Positions 52,078 through 60,488 of a stretch of 64,000 nucleotides of DNA are shown in pieces. This DNA comes from Lachnospiraceae bacterium (GTDB taxonomy: Bacteria; Bacillota; Clostridia; Lachnospirales; Lachnospiraceae): contig JAFRSD010000009.1 of the NCBI GenBank assembly GCA_017427775.1, positions 124,001-188,000 of the forward strand, given 5' to 3'. Every line of letters begins with the position of its first letter. Positions within the stretch are counted from its first letter, which is position 1. The translations under genes were made by a program, and so were the position numbers. Under the pieces are notes generated by a model that worked only from the letters and a program-made list of their open reading frames with translations, had not been told where the DNA came from and searched no databases.

Positions 52078-52671
52078 TCAGTCGTTGCTCTTCGCGATGG
52101 AGTCTTTCTCATGACCGGCAAGCAGAAGTCCGAAGCAGCCGCCGCAGATGCCGCCGACAATGTGTCCGAGCTGGGAAATGTTGTCCTGCTGAAAGCTGTC
52201 AACGATCTGGCCGCCGATGAAGATGATGCAGACGATGATAAACGTGATCGGAATCTCCCCGCTCTTAACATTGGAGATCGAGGAGAGGATGATCAGCATG
52301 AATACGATAGCGCTCGCGCCGAGAAGCGCAACACCCGAAGGGGAGATGATCGCGTGAATGATCGCGGTCACAACTGCGGTAACGCCCATCATCTCAAGCA
52401 GGTTGCGGCTGCCGTATTTCTCCTCAACAAGAGGACCGAGCAGGAGAATGTAGGTCATGTTGCCGGTGAAATGTACCCAGTCCGCATGGCCGATCGCGTA
52501 ACCGAACGCGCGGACGTAAGTCATCGGGTTTAAAAGACCGGAGCGGTAAGTACTGAACAGGTGACGGTTCGCCCAGCCGCCGGTCAGGTGGTTTAACAGA
52601 AGCGCGAGTCCGCACACCATAACGAAGCAGAGCGTAACCGGCGCGTTGAATTTGATGTGGAATTTCTTCAT
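52078..52671 (-). CDS. Rhomboid family intramembrane serine protease
   Basis: 197 residues with about six hydrophobic helices. The catalytic pair is Ser120 in LLGASAIV (GxSx) and His170 in QLGHIVGG, with WVHFTGNMTYILLLGPLVEEKYG as the conserved early segment (helix 2). Rhomboids cleave transmembrane substrates within the membrane. The substrate is unknown. The gene is alone, converging with nadE. Confidence 0.92.
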   Translation of the reverse strand: MKKFHIKFNAPVTLCFVMVCGLALLLNHLTGGWANRHLFSTYRSGLLNPMTYVRAFGYAIGHADWVHFTGNMTYILLLGPLVEEKYGSRNLLEMMGVTAVVTAIIHAIISPSGVALLGASAIVFMLIILSSISNVKSGEIPITFIIVCIIFIGGQIVDSFQQDNISQLGHIVGGICGGCFGLLLAGHEKDSIAKSND

Positions 52672-52782
52672 GAGAATACCTCCGTCAAATCAGGGTTATT
52701 ATTATACGGACACGGTTGTCCGCTTTCTAACACTGTATCATTTTTCACGGAAAATGTCAATCAGTTTTACGTCGCCCGACAC

Positions 52783-52811
52783 TTGCATTGCAAGGTATCT
52801 GAAGGTATAAT
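52783..52811 (+). promoter_or_regulatory. Promoter of the HAD-acetyltransferase pair
   Basis: TTGCAT (52783-52788), 17-bp spacer ending AGG, consensus TATAAT (52806-52811). Confidence 0.78.
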
Positions 52812-52849
52812 AATAAGCAGCCAAGCCATACGGGAAAGGAGCCGAAAAT

Positions 52850-53521
52850 ATGATAAAAGCAGTTATTTTCGATATGTTTGAAACGCTGGTGACACTGTTC
52901 GCCGGAAGAACCTATTTCAGCGAGAATATCGCCGCCGATGTCGGCATCCCGACGGAGACGTTCCGCCCTGTCTGGCATGTGAATGAGATGGACCGCTCCA
53001 CGGGTGTGCTGACTATGGAAGAGGGGGTTGCGAGAACGCTCTCGGCACTCGGCGTTTCCGATGATTATGTCGCTAAAGTCTGCAAGAAGCGTCTGGAGGC
53101 GTTAGGCGACACATTTGACGCCATCCCGCCGGCATCGATCGCGCTATTAAAAGAACTGAAGGAGCGCGGCATCCTGATCGGTCTGATCAGCAACTGCTTC
53201 TCGGATGAAGCCGAAATGATCAGGAACAGCCGGCTTTATCAGTATTTCGACGCTGTAAAGCTTTCCTATGAGCAGGGCATCTGCAAGCCCGATCCCGCAT
53301 TGTATTACCGGATTGCGGCCGAGCTCGGCGTAGAGCCCGAAGAGTGCCTCTATGTCGGAGACGGCGGGCGCAACGAACTGGCGGTTGCAAAAGAGGTCGG
53401 CATGAAGCCCGTGCAGGCGCTTTGGTTCCGTCCGCTGATGTTTGAACCGCACATTCCGAGTCCGGTATATGATGAGTTTCCGCATGCGGAGATTCAGCCG
53501 GATGTATTGAACTATCTGTAA
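52850..53521 (+). CDS. HAD family hydrolase (haloacid dehalogenase-like)
   Basis: 223 residues. HAD motif I is IFDMFETLV: nucleophile Asp9 with Glu, not Asp, two residues on in the DxF-x-T layout. Motif II lies at LIGLISNC, motif III at KPDPALYY, and motif IV at YVGDGGRNELAVAKEVGM. The small cap fits the subfamily I type. Probably a phosphatase or dehalogenase on a small metabolite, with the substrate unknown. AAAGGAG precedes ATG. A GNAT gene follows after 29 bp. Confidence 0.9.
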   Translation: MIKAVIFDMFETLVTLFAGRTYFSENIAADVGIPTETFRPVWHVNEMDRSTGVLTMEEGVARTLSALGVSDDYVAKVCKKRLEALGDTFDAIPPASIALLKELKERGILIGLISNCFSDEAEMIRNSRLYQYFDAVKLSYEQGICKPDPALYYRIAAELGVEPEECLYVGDGGRNELAVAKEVGMKPVQALWFRPLMFEPHIPSPVYDEFPHAEIQPDVLNYL

Positions 53522-53550
53522 GATCTGCGTTGTGTCTATAGGGGAGAAGG

Positions 53551-54093
53551 ATGCTTCAGCTGCGAAATTATGTGAAAAGCGATGCGGAGACGATCGTTAC
53601 CTGGGTCGCCGATGAACGTACGCTCTATATGTGGAGCGCGGACCGGTATGCCCGCTATCCGATCACCCCGCAGGACATGAACCGCCAGTATGACGGGTTT
53701 GAAGGAAGCAGGGAGTTCTTTCCGCTCACCGCCGTCGAGGACGGAAAGATCGTCGGACACATGATCCTCAGGTATCCGAATCCCGATGACCATACGGTGA
53801 TCCGCTTCGGCTTCGTAATCGTCGATTATCTGAAGCGCGGCAGAGGCTACGGCGGGCAGATGATCCGCGAAGCGCTCAAGATCGTATTTGAACGTACCGG
53901 CGCGGAAAAGGTGACGCTCGGCGTATTCCGGGACAACGTTCCCGCGGCACTCTGTTACCTGAAGGCAGGCTTCCATCCGCCGGCCGATCCGGAAGCCGTG
54001 AAGGAAAGAATTGTGCCGATCCTCGGAGAAGAGTGGATCTGCTGCGAACTGGAGATCACAAAAGAAGAGTATACTACAAGAGTAGAACAATAG
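53551..54093 (+). CDS. GNAT family N-acetyltransferase
   Basis: 180 residues. A RimJ/RimL-like GNAT fold with KRGRGYGGQMIREAL as acetyl-CoA-binding motif (near residue 107) and LGVFRDNVPAALCYLKAGF as the final strand-helix. It starts after GGGGAGAAGG. Probably co-transcribed with the HAD gene. Acceptor unknown. Confidence 0.9.
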   Translation: MLQLRNYVKSDAETIVTWVADERTLYMWSADRYARYPITPQDMNRQYDGFEGSREFFPLTAVEDGKIVGHMILRYPNPDDHTVIRFGFVIVDYLKRGRGYGGQMIREALKIVFERTGAEKVTLGVFRDNVPAALCYLKAGFHPPADPEAVKERIVPILGEEWICCELEITKEEYTTRVEQ

Positions 54094-54110
54094 AAATATA
54101 GGATAGAAAT

Positions 54111-54147
54111 AAAAAACGGCAGGAGCATCTGAAGGGTGCTCCTACCG
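54111..54147 (-). terminator. Terminator of the PfoR-like gene
   Basis: Read on the minus strand: CGGTAGGAGCA pairs with TGCTCCTGCCG (complement of 54117-54147, one mismatch), then six T (complement of 54111-54116). Confidence 0.85.
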
Positions 54148-54178
54148 CATGAATGAGCGAAATAAGACGACTGTTAGA

Positions 54179-55387
54179 TCAGCCTTCCGGAAGCTTCAGG
54201 TCGCCTTCCTTGATCCAGCCCATCTTACGTAGAATCTCGCAGAAAAGGATGGAAAGAATTGCCGGAAGAACGAGGGAAATCAGTACGAGTCCGACCCAGT
54301 CAAAGGCGTCGGGCTTAAAACCTGCCGCAGTCCATCCGGTGACAACACCGATCTGGCCGACGAGACCGCAGGTTCCCATTCCGCCGCACAGGGAATTGCC
54401 TTTCAGAATGTCGTTTCCGGCAAGGGAAAGCTTGAATACGCAGGTGGCAATGGGACCGGTAATCGCGGAAGCAAGAATCGGCGGAATCCAGATGCGGGGG
54501 TTCTTTACGATGTTCCCCATCTGCAGCATGCTGGTTCCGAGACCCTGGGAAACAAGACCGCCGACTTTATTCTCACGGTAGCTCATGAAGGCAAATCCGA
54601 CCATCTGTGCACAGCATCCGGCAACAGCAGCACCGCCTGCCAGACCGCCGATTCCGATAGCCGCGCAGATGGCTGCGCTGCTGATTGGAAGGGTTAGTGC
54701 GATACCGATGACAACGGATACCAGAATGCCCATGATGAACGGAGCCTGGTTGGTTGCCCATTTGATATATTCTCCGACCTGGCTTGCAGCCCAGCCGATG
54801 TGCTTTCCGCAGAGGATGGAAAGCATACCGCCGATGAAAATCGTAACGAAAGGCGTAACGAGAATATCAACCTTGGTTTCTTTGGAAACAAGTTTACCGA
54901 ACTCGACCGCGATAATCGTAATCAGAAGAACAGCAAGCGGACCGCCTGCGCCGCCTTGATCGTTGGCGGCAACACCGACAGCGAGAGCGGAGAACAAAAC
55001 AAGAGGCGGAGCCTGTAAAGCGTAAGCAATGGAAACTGCCATAGCGGGACCGGCGGCAGTCTTTGCGTAATTGCCGATGGTCACGAGATAATCACAGAAG
55101 GTTTTTAACCATGTCAATCCTTCCGGAACAAGTTTACCGCACTGTTGTCCGAGCGTTGCAACAATCGTACCGATGAGCAGGGAAGCGAAGAGACCCTGCG
55201 CCATTGCACCGAGTGCGTCGATACCGTAGCGCTTTCCGGAGATGATGATGTTTTTACGGTTTAAGAAACGGGCGAAACGGCTCTTTTCTTTCGTGTCCGC
55301 CTGCGCGGGAGTTTCTGTGACCTCGGGCATGGTTTCAGCCGGGGCGTCAGCGGGAGCAACAGGGGTGTTCTTGGTGTTATCTTCCAT
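54179..55387 (-). CDS. PTS EIIC-like membrane protein (PfoR family)
   Basis: 402 residues. A disordered acidic/Ala-rich N-terminal stretch (1-35) is followed by about nine hydrophobic helices. The sequence fits the PTS_EIIC_2 family that includes PfoR, a predicted regulator or transporter once linked to perfringolysin expression. Family features include GIDALGAMAQGLFASLLIGTI at the start of the membrane part and many Gly-rich helices. There are no EIIA or EIIB domains or neighbours, so whether it is a phosphotransferase transporter or a related permease is open. Confidence 0.85.
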   Translation of the reverse strand: MEDNTKNTPVAPADAPAETMPEVTETPAQADTKEKSRFARFLNRKNIIISGKRYGIDALGAMAQGLFASLLIGTIVATLGQQCGKLVPEGLTWLKTFCDYLVTIGNYAKTAAGPAMAVSIAYALQAPPLVLFSALAVGVAANDQGGAGGPLAVLLITIIAVEFGKLVSKETKVDILVTPFVTIFIGGMLSILCGKHIGWAASQVGEYIKWATNQAPFIMGILVSVVIGIALTLPISSAAICAAIGIGGLAGGAAVAGCCAQMVGFAFMSYRENKVGGLVSQGLGTSMLQMGNIVKNPRIWIPPILASAITGPIATCVFKLSLAGNDILKGNSLCGGMGTCGLVGQIGVVTGWTAAGFKPDAFDWVGLVLISLVLPAILSILFCEILRKMGWIKEGDLKLPEG

Positions 55388-55582
55388 GATTCGGAGACCT
55401 TCCTTTCCGGATTCTTTGAAAAAGATGGTATCATATTACTACCATAAGTGCAATGGTAATATTAAACATAAAAAAGTGTTAAGGAAAATACTATTTCGGC
55501 ATTTTCCCAAATGCGATAAGAGTACACTGTTAGAGTATGAAAACAATCGCCGGTTTTTGCGGCCGGCAGGAGGGAGCACAAA

Positions 55583-56152
55583 ATGGATGAAGCATTGAAT
55601 AAGCTTCGCGAGCAGGCTAAGGCAGCGGCCAGAGAATTGCTGGAACAGTCCAGGGTGACCGCCGGAAGCATCGTGGCGGTAGGATGCTCTTCGAGCGAGA
55701 TCAGCGGCAGCAGGATCGGAAGCAATTCGAAGCCGATGGTGGCGCAGGTTGTTTATGAAGGAATCGCGCAGGTTTTTGCGGAGGCGGGCGTTTATCTTGC
55801 CGCGCAGTGCTGCGAGCATTTGAACCGCGCGCTGATCGTGGAGCGTGAGATTTACGAGAAGGAGATCCGGTTCTACGCAGGCCGCGTGAACGTTGTTCCG
55901 CAGCCGAAGGCAGGCGGGTCATTTGCCACGGCAGCATACGGCGCGATGAAGGAACCGGTTGCCGTCGAGGCGGTTCGCGCGGATGCCGGAATGGATATCG
56001 GCGGAACGCTGATCGGAATGCATTTGAAGAGGGTTGCGGTACCGCTTCGTCTTGTGAATAACCGCATCGGAGAAGCGTCCGTTCTGGCGGCCAGAACAAG
56101 GCTTCCTTTTACCGGCGGAAGCAGGGCCGTTTATGATGAAAATCTGTTGTAA
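55583..56152 (+). CDS. ywlG: YwlG/UPF0340 (TIGR01440) family protein
   Basis: 189 residues matching the YwlG family throughout: VGCSSSEISGSRIGSNS near residue 33, QCCEHLNRALIVER near residue 74, and DIGGTLIGMHLKRVAVP near residue 139. The function is unknown. The family is widespread in Firmicutes, often as a single-copy gene. The start follows AGGAGGG. Codon use is typical for the window. Confidence 0.93.
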   Translation: MDEALNKLREQAKAAARELLEQSRVTAGSIVAVGCSSSEISGSRIGSNSKPMVAQVVYEGIAQVFAEAGVYLAAQCCEHLNRALIVEREIYEKEIRFYAGRVNVVPQPKAGGSFATAAYGAMKEPVAVEAVRADAGMDIGGTLIGMHLKRVAVPLRLVNNRIGEASVLAARTRLPFTGGSRAVYDENLL

Positions 56153-56180
56153 ATCTTTTGTGAACTTACCTTGCGATTGA

Positions 56181-56210
56181 TTGACATTTTTTCGTATCAT
56201 GTGGTATCAT
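56181..56210 (+). promoter_or_regulatory. Promoter of the PurF-like operon
   Basis: TTGACA (56181-56186), 18-bp spacer, TATCAT (56205-56210), 50 bases before the start. Confidence 0.65.
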
Positions 56211-56259
56211 GTCGCACGGATGGATTATCTTATACATTCATAGTAGAAAAGAGGCTTTT

Positions 56260-57672
56260 ATGGGCGGTTTTTTTGGTGTTGCCAGCAAGGATGATTGCGT
56301 TTTCGATCTGTTCTTCGGAACGGATTATCATTCCCACCTCGGGACAAGACGTGCCGGAATGGCAGTATACGACCGGGAGGAAGGTTTTGCGAAGGCAATT
56401 CACAAGATTGAGAACTCGCCTTTTCGTACAAAGTTTGACAAGGAAGCCAATTCGATGCACGGATCTTACGGCATCGGATCCATTTCGGACTTTGAACCGC
56501 AGCCTATCATGGTGCATTCGCACCACGGCACATTTGCCGTAACGACGGTCGGCAAGATCAACAATGTTGATTATCTGGAATCGGAAATTCTGAAGCACAA
56601 TTCTCACTTCTTCGTAATGAGCAACGGACAGATCAATCCTACCGAGCTTGTTGCGGCTCTGATCAATCAGAAAGAGAATTTTATAGACGGTATCCGCTAT
56701 GCCCTGGAGGTTATCGACGGGAGCCTTTCCCTGCTTGCGTTAACCGAGAGGGGTATTTATGCTGCTCGTGACAAGATGGGCAGAACCCCGATTTCGATCG
56801 GCAAGAAGGAAGGAGCGTACTGCGCGTCCTTCGAGAGTTGCGCGTTTGCGAACCTCGGCTACCAGCCGGTTCGTGAGCTCCGCCCCGGTGAGATCGCGGT
56901 GCTGCAGGAGGATACTTTCCGGTCGCTCTATGTTCCGGATCAGGAACATATGAAGATCTGTACGTTCCTTTGGATCTATTACGGGTATCCGTCCTCGTCC
57001 TATGAGGGCATCAGCGTGGAGAAGATGCGTTACCGCTGCGGTGAGGCACTTGCGAAACGCGATCACATAAAGCCCGACATTGTTGTCGGTGTTCCGGACT
57101 CCGGAACGGCGCACGCAATCGGATATTCCAATGCGGCGGGAATCCCGTTCTCGAGACCGTTGATCAAGTACACGCCTACCTGGCCCCGGTCCTTTATGCC
57201 GACGATGCAGCAGAACCGAGACCTGATCGCGAAGATGAAACTGATCGCGGTACCGGATCTGATCAAAGGAAAGAGCATGGTTGTTATCGATGACTCAATC
57301 GTCCGCGGCACACAGCTTCGCGATACCGCGGCGTTCCTGTTCGAGAGCGGCGCGACCGAGGTACATGTAAGACCTGCCTGCCCGCCGATCATGTTCGGCT
57401 GTAAGTATTTGAATTTCTCCAGATCCAAATCCGAAATGGAGCTGATTGCAAGACGCGTGATCGTGGAGCTGGAAGGAACCGACGAGGTTAGTGAAGAAGT
57501 GCTGCGCGAGTACTGTGACCCGGACAGCGAGCGTTATCAGAAGATGACGGACGCTATCTGCAAGAAGCTGAATTTTACGACGCTTCGTTATCACAGACTG
57601 GATGATATGGTAGCAGCTGTGGGGATTGATCCGGATAAACTTTGCACGTATTGCTGGAACGGAGAGGAATAG
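56260..57672 (+). CDS. PurF-like amidophosphoribosyltransferase paralogue without catalytic Cys
   Basis: 470 residues. The N-terminal class-II glutaminase (Ntn) domain and C-terminal phosphoribosyltransferase domain are recognisable (HSHLGTRRAGMAVY; PRPP loop VVIDDSIVRGTQL; FSRPLIKY). In PurF the residue after the initiating Met is the catalytic Cys, but here the protein begins MGGFFG, so Cys is replaced by Gly and glutamine use should be lost. It could use ammonia, act as regulator, or have another role. ATG 56260 is chosen because AAAAGAGG precedes it; a longer reading frame upstream would also lack the Cys. The GT2 gene follows 3 bases after the stop. Confidence 0.88.
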   Translation: MGGFFGVASKDDCVFDLFFGTDYHSHLGTRRAGMAVYDREEGFAKAIHKIENSPFRTKFDKEANSMHGSYGIGSISDFEPQPIMVHSHHGTFAVTTVGKINNVDYLESEILKHNSHFFVMSNGQINPTELVAALINQKENFIDGIRYALEVIDGSLSLLALTERGIYAARDKMGRTPISIGKKEGAYCASFESCAFANLGYQPVRELRPGEIAVLQEDTFRSLYVPDQEHMKICTFLWIYYGYPSSSYEGISVEKMRYRCGEALAKRDHIKPDIVVGVPDSGTAHAIGYSNAAGIPFSRPLIKYTPTWPRSFMPTMQQNRDLIAKMKLIAVPDLIKGKSMVVIDDSIVRGTQLRDTAAFLFESGATEVHVRPACPPIMFGCKYLNFSRSKSEMELIARRVIVELEGTDEVSEEVLREYCDPDSERYQKMTDAICKKLNFTTLRYHRLDDMVAAVGIDPDKLCTYCWNGEE

Positions 57673-57674
57673 AA

Positions 57675-58709
57675 ATGTTGTCGGAGAAGAATGAAAAACT
57701 GTTGTCGATCGCAATCCCGTGTTACAACTCACAGGATTATGTGAGAAGAGCACTGGATACGGTTGTACCGGCGGCGGACAGGGTTGAGATCCTCGTTGTG
57801 GACGACGGCTCGACTGACGGAACCGCGGATATCGCGCGTGAGTATGCAGAGAAATATCCCGATGCCGTGCGCTATCTTTATAAGGAGAACGGAGGACACG
57901 GAGACGCGGTCATGTACGGCGCGGATCATGCGACCGGATTTTACTTCCGCGTGCTGGACAGTGACGACTGGCTGAACACCGAGAATCTCAACAGGATGCT
58001 GGACCGTCTTGAAGAGGACCGGAACCGCGGCGTCGTTTATGACCTTGTTCTTACCAATTATGTTTATGAAAAGGTCGGCTGCAAGAGTAAAGAGATCGGA
58101 TACTCTTCGGCGCTTCCCGTAGAAACCATGTTCACATGGGAAGATACGAAGCGTTTTAATCTGGGCCAGAACCTTTTAATGCATTCAATCACGTATCGGA
58201 GGGAGATGCTTCTTGCCACGGGACTCCGTCTGCCGAAGCACACGTTCTATGTGGATAATCTGTTCGCGTACTATCCGCTGCCGTTTGTGAAGAGCATCTT
58301 TTATTTCAATTTTGATCTGTATCATTATTATATCGGTCGTTCGGATCAGTCGGTATGCGAAGACCAGATGATCAAGCGCGTGGACCAGCAGGTGCTGATT
58401 GCCAATACGATGTACTCCATGCACGATCTGAAGACGATCAAGAGCAAGAAGCTTCGCAGATACATGGCACAGTATGTCGCCGTTATTTCCACGATCGTGT
58501 CCGCACTGTATGTCCGTAAGGGCGGCAAAGAAGCAATGCAATCCAAGAAGGAGTTCTGGAGCCGCGTTAAGACGCGCTACGGAAATACCTATCAGGAAGT
58601 GTGCCGGATGATCAAGCCGTTGTACTTTGTCCGCACGACCAACTGGTTTACCAGTATTATGATCAACATAGGCTATGTGATTTGCCGTAAGATCTTCCAC
58701 TTTAATTAG
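57675..58709 (+). CDS. Glycosyltransferase family 2
   Basis: 344 residues. A GT-A fold with IPCYNSQDYV at the start, LVVDDGSTDGT near residue 41 and the metal-binding DxD region LDSDDW near residue 97. C-terminal to about residue 230 the sequence is helical and basic (KSKKLRRYM) with no clear membrane helix. It probably adds a sugar to a cell-envelope polymer. It starts 3 bases after the PurF-like stop and is followed by a PAP2 phosphatase, so an envelope-sugar role is plausible. Confidence 0.9.
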   Translation: MLSEKNEKLLSIAIPCYNSQDYVRRALDTVVPAADRVEILVVDDGSTDGTADIAREYAEKYPDAVRYLYKENGGHGDAVMYGADHATGFYFRVLDSDDWLNTENLNRMLDRLEEDRNRGVVYDLVLTNYVYEKVGCKSKEIGYSSALPVETMFTWEDTKRFNLGQNLLMHSITYRREMLLATGLRLPKHTFYVDNLFAYYPLPFVKSIFYFNFDLYHYYIGRSDQSVCEDQMIKRVDQQVLIANTMYSMHDLKTIKSKKLRRYMAQYVAVISTIVSALYVRKGGKEAMQSKKEFWSRVKTRYGNTYQEVCRMIKPLYFVRTTNWFTSIMINIGYVICRKIFHFN

Positions 58710-58722
58710 TTCGGGTGAAGAA

Positions 58723-59367
58723 ATGAAAAGTAAGAAAAAGGACTGGCTCCGCTTCTGGTGGGTGTTCCTTTATGCTCCAATCTACATGATCATTTTCTTT
58801 CTGGAAGAGCGCTACATCACGGATTGCCATCTGATCGGAATCCCGCTTGATCATAAGATTCCGTTCATTGAATGGTTCTTCTTTCCGTACTACATCTGGT
58901 TTCCGTTCATTGCGGCAGTTGTTGTAAGGCTTTTCTTTAAAGATAAGGTTACATTCCTGAAAACTGCCGGTTTTCTCTATTTCGGCATGACGCTCTTTTT
59001 GATCGTTAATGTGGTATATCCGAACCGGCTGGATATCCGTCCGACCGAATTCACGCGCGACAATATCGCGATCCGGCTGGCGCAGGCGATGTACGAAGGG
59101 GACACGCCGACCAACGTGCTTCCGAGCATCCATGTGTACAACTCCCTCGGCGTCCTGCTCGGTGTCTGGACGACCAAGAAGGACATGAAGCATAAGGCAA
59201 TCAAATGGGGCGTTACGATCCTGAGCATCGTGATCAGCTGCTCGACCGTATTTGTAAAGCAGCACTCCGTGATCGATGTGGCAGCAGCGTTTATCCTCGC
59301 CGTTCCCGCATACTGGTTCTTCTTCAAAGGCGCATATGCCCGTAAGATGGATACACTTTCCGTTTAA
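58723..59367 (+). CDS. PAP2 family membrane phosphatase
   Basis: 214 residues with five to six hydrophobic helices. PAP2 signature PSIHVYNS (near residue 135) and KQHSVIDVAAAF (near residue 186). Such enzymes dephosphorylate lipid pyrophosphates such as undecaprenyl pyrophosphate or phosphatidic acid at the membrane. It sits 13 bp after the glycosyltransferase, so lipid-carrier recycling for a cell-surface glycan is a reasonable guess. A terminator follows. Confidence 0.9.
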   Translation: MKSKKKDWLRFWWVFLYAPIYMIIFFLEERYITDCHLIGIPLDHKIPFIEWFFFPYYIWFPFIAAVVVRLFFKDKVTFLKTAGFLYFGMTLFLIVNVVYPNRLDIRPTEFTRDNIAIRLAQAMYEGDTPTNVLPSIHVYNSLGVLLGVWTTKKDMKHKAIKWGVTILSIVISCSTVFVKQHSVIDVAAAFILAVPAYWFFFKGAYARKMDTLSV

Positions 59368-59396
59368 AAATCCGCTCCCTGATGGGGCGGATTTTC
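59367..59396 (+). terminator. Terminator after the PAP2 gene
   Basis: AAAATCCGCTCC pairs with GGGGCGGATTTT around a CTGAT loop, one G-T pair, with T residues at the end. Confidence 0.8.
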
Positions 59397-59398
59397 TG

Positions 59399-59427
59399 TT
59401 GCATTTTCCGTCGGAAAATGATATGAT
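59399..59427 (+). promoter_or_regulatory. Promoter of the small membrane protein gene
   Basis: TTGCAT (59399-59404), 17-bp spacer, TATGAT (59422-59427). Confidence 0.65.
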
Positions 59428-59466
59428 AGCAAATGCAATTTATAGGTGTCGGAGGTTGTAAGGAAT

Positions 59467-59940
59467 ATGAATTATCCCGGATTGGTTTTCGGTATAAACG
59501 GCGTATTGCTGGCATTTTTGATCGTACTGGCGGTAGTGCTCGTTTTGATGGTTGTATTGTATTTCGTCGGTCGGAAGATGCAGAAGAAGAACGACGAGGT
59601 TATGAAAGAAATGCAGGCCAGCGCGCAGATGGTATCGGCGCTGATCATCGATAAAAAGAGGATGAAACTGAAAGATGCCGGTTTCCCTGCCATTGTAATG
59701 GAGTCGACTCCCAAGTACGCGAGACGCGCGAAGGTAGCAGTCGTAAAGGCGAAGATCGGTCCTCAGGTTCGTTCCCTGATGTGCGATGAGAAGGTATTCG
59801 ACCTGATCCCCGTGAAGAAGGAAGCAAAGCTGAAGCTGAGCGGTATCTACATCATGGATGTAAAGGGCGTTCGCGGTCCGATCGTGAAGGAAACACCCAA
59901 GAAGAAAGGGCTGTTCAGCCGTTTCAAGAAAGACAAGTAA
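59467..59940 (+). CDS. Single-pass membrane protein with basic cytoplasmic domain
   Basis: 157 residues. One N-terminal membrane helix (about 13-36), then a basic region with a coiled-coil-like part (QKKNDEVMKEMQASAQMV) and a small mixed domain (60-140) ending in KKGLFSRFKKDK. No family recognised. ATG 59467 is used because GGAGG lies 10 bases upstream; GTG 59446 is in frame but lacks a good Shine-Dalgarno. It has its own promoter and terminator. Confidence 0.75.
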   Translation: MNYPGLVFGINGVLLAFLIVLAVVLVLMVVLYFVGRKMQKKNDEVMKEMQASAQMVSALIIDKKRMKLKDAGFPAIVMESTPKYARRAKVAVVKAKIGPQVRSLMCDEKVFDLIPVKKEAKLKLSGIYIMDVKGVRGPIVKETPKKKGLFSRFKKDK

Positions 59941-59966
59941 ATCCCGGGCATAAGCCTGTAAAGAGG

Positions 59967-60000
59967 CGGCCGGCGGAGTGATCCGTCGGCCGTTCAATTT
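59967..60000 (+). terminator. Terminator after the small membrane protein gene
   Basis: CGGCCGGCGGA (59967-59977), GTGA loop, TCCGTCGGCCG (59982-59992), one G-T pair, then a T-rich tail. Confidence 0.75.
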
Positions 60001-60039
60001 ATTCTGTCTTAGTTATTGCATTGGTTATTTCTTAAGTTT

Positions 60040-60471
60040 TCACTCTTCTGTGTGTTCCACCGCGATCTCGACTTCGTGGCTGCTGATCATCTCGCCGTCG
60101 TGCTGCAGCTCGTAGGAAAAGGAAACAGCTGTATTCTGCGGGTCGGAGGAAATGTCCACGCCGATGCCGAGAATATCAAAAACGAGCGTTCCGAACGGCG
60201 TTCCGTAGTCGCATTTGCGTAATTCGTCCGGAACGATTTCCATGACGGATTGAATGCTGCCGGTACGGATCAGTTTCGCGCCGGCGGGAGTAACCGTGAT
60301 CTGTTCCCTGGTAACGGCGGCAGGGTCCTCCGCGTCGACGGAACGGTAATCAAAACGGTATCCGACACCGTCCTCGGTTTCGAGGCGGCGGCATATTCCG
60401 CGCACTAACAGTTCGGTCTGTTCGGTTGTGTCGGTTGTCGCTTTTACATGAATGCGAAGCAGGCAGTTCAT
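60040..60471 (-). CDS. DUF1934 family protein
   Basis: 143 residues matching the DUF1934 family, a lipocalin-like beta-barrel of Firmicutes with unknown role (VRGICRRLETEDGVGYRFDYR at residues 25-45, and the DYGTPFGTLVFDILGIGVDI part of the middle). It lies 17 bp downstream of murI on the same strand, an arrangement that suggests a shared transcript. GGAGGAAC precedes ATG. Confidence 0.85.
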   Translation of the reverse strand: MNCLLRIHVKATTDTTEQTELLVRGICRRLETEDGVGYRFDYRSVDAEDPAAVTREQITVTPAGAKLIRTGSIQSVMEIVPDELRKCDYGTPFGTLVFDILGIGVDISSDPQNTAVSFSYELQHDGEMISSHEVEIAVEHTEE

Positions 60472-60488
60472 CGGGTTCCTCCGGATGG

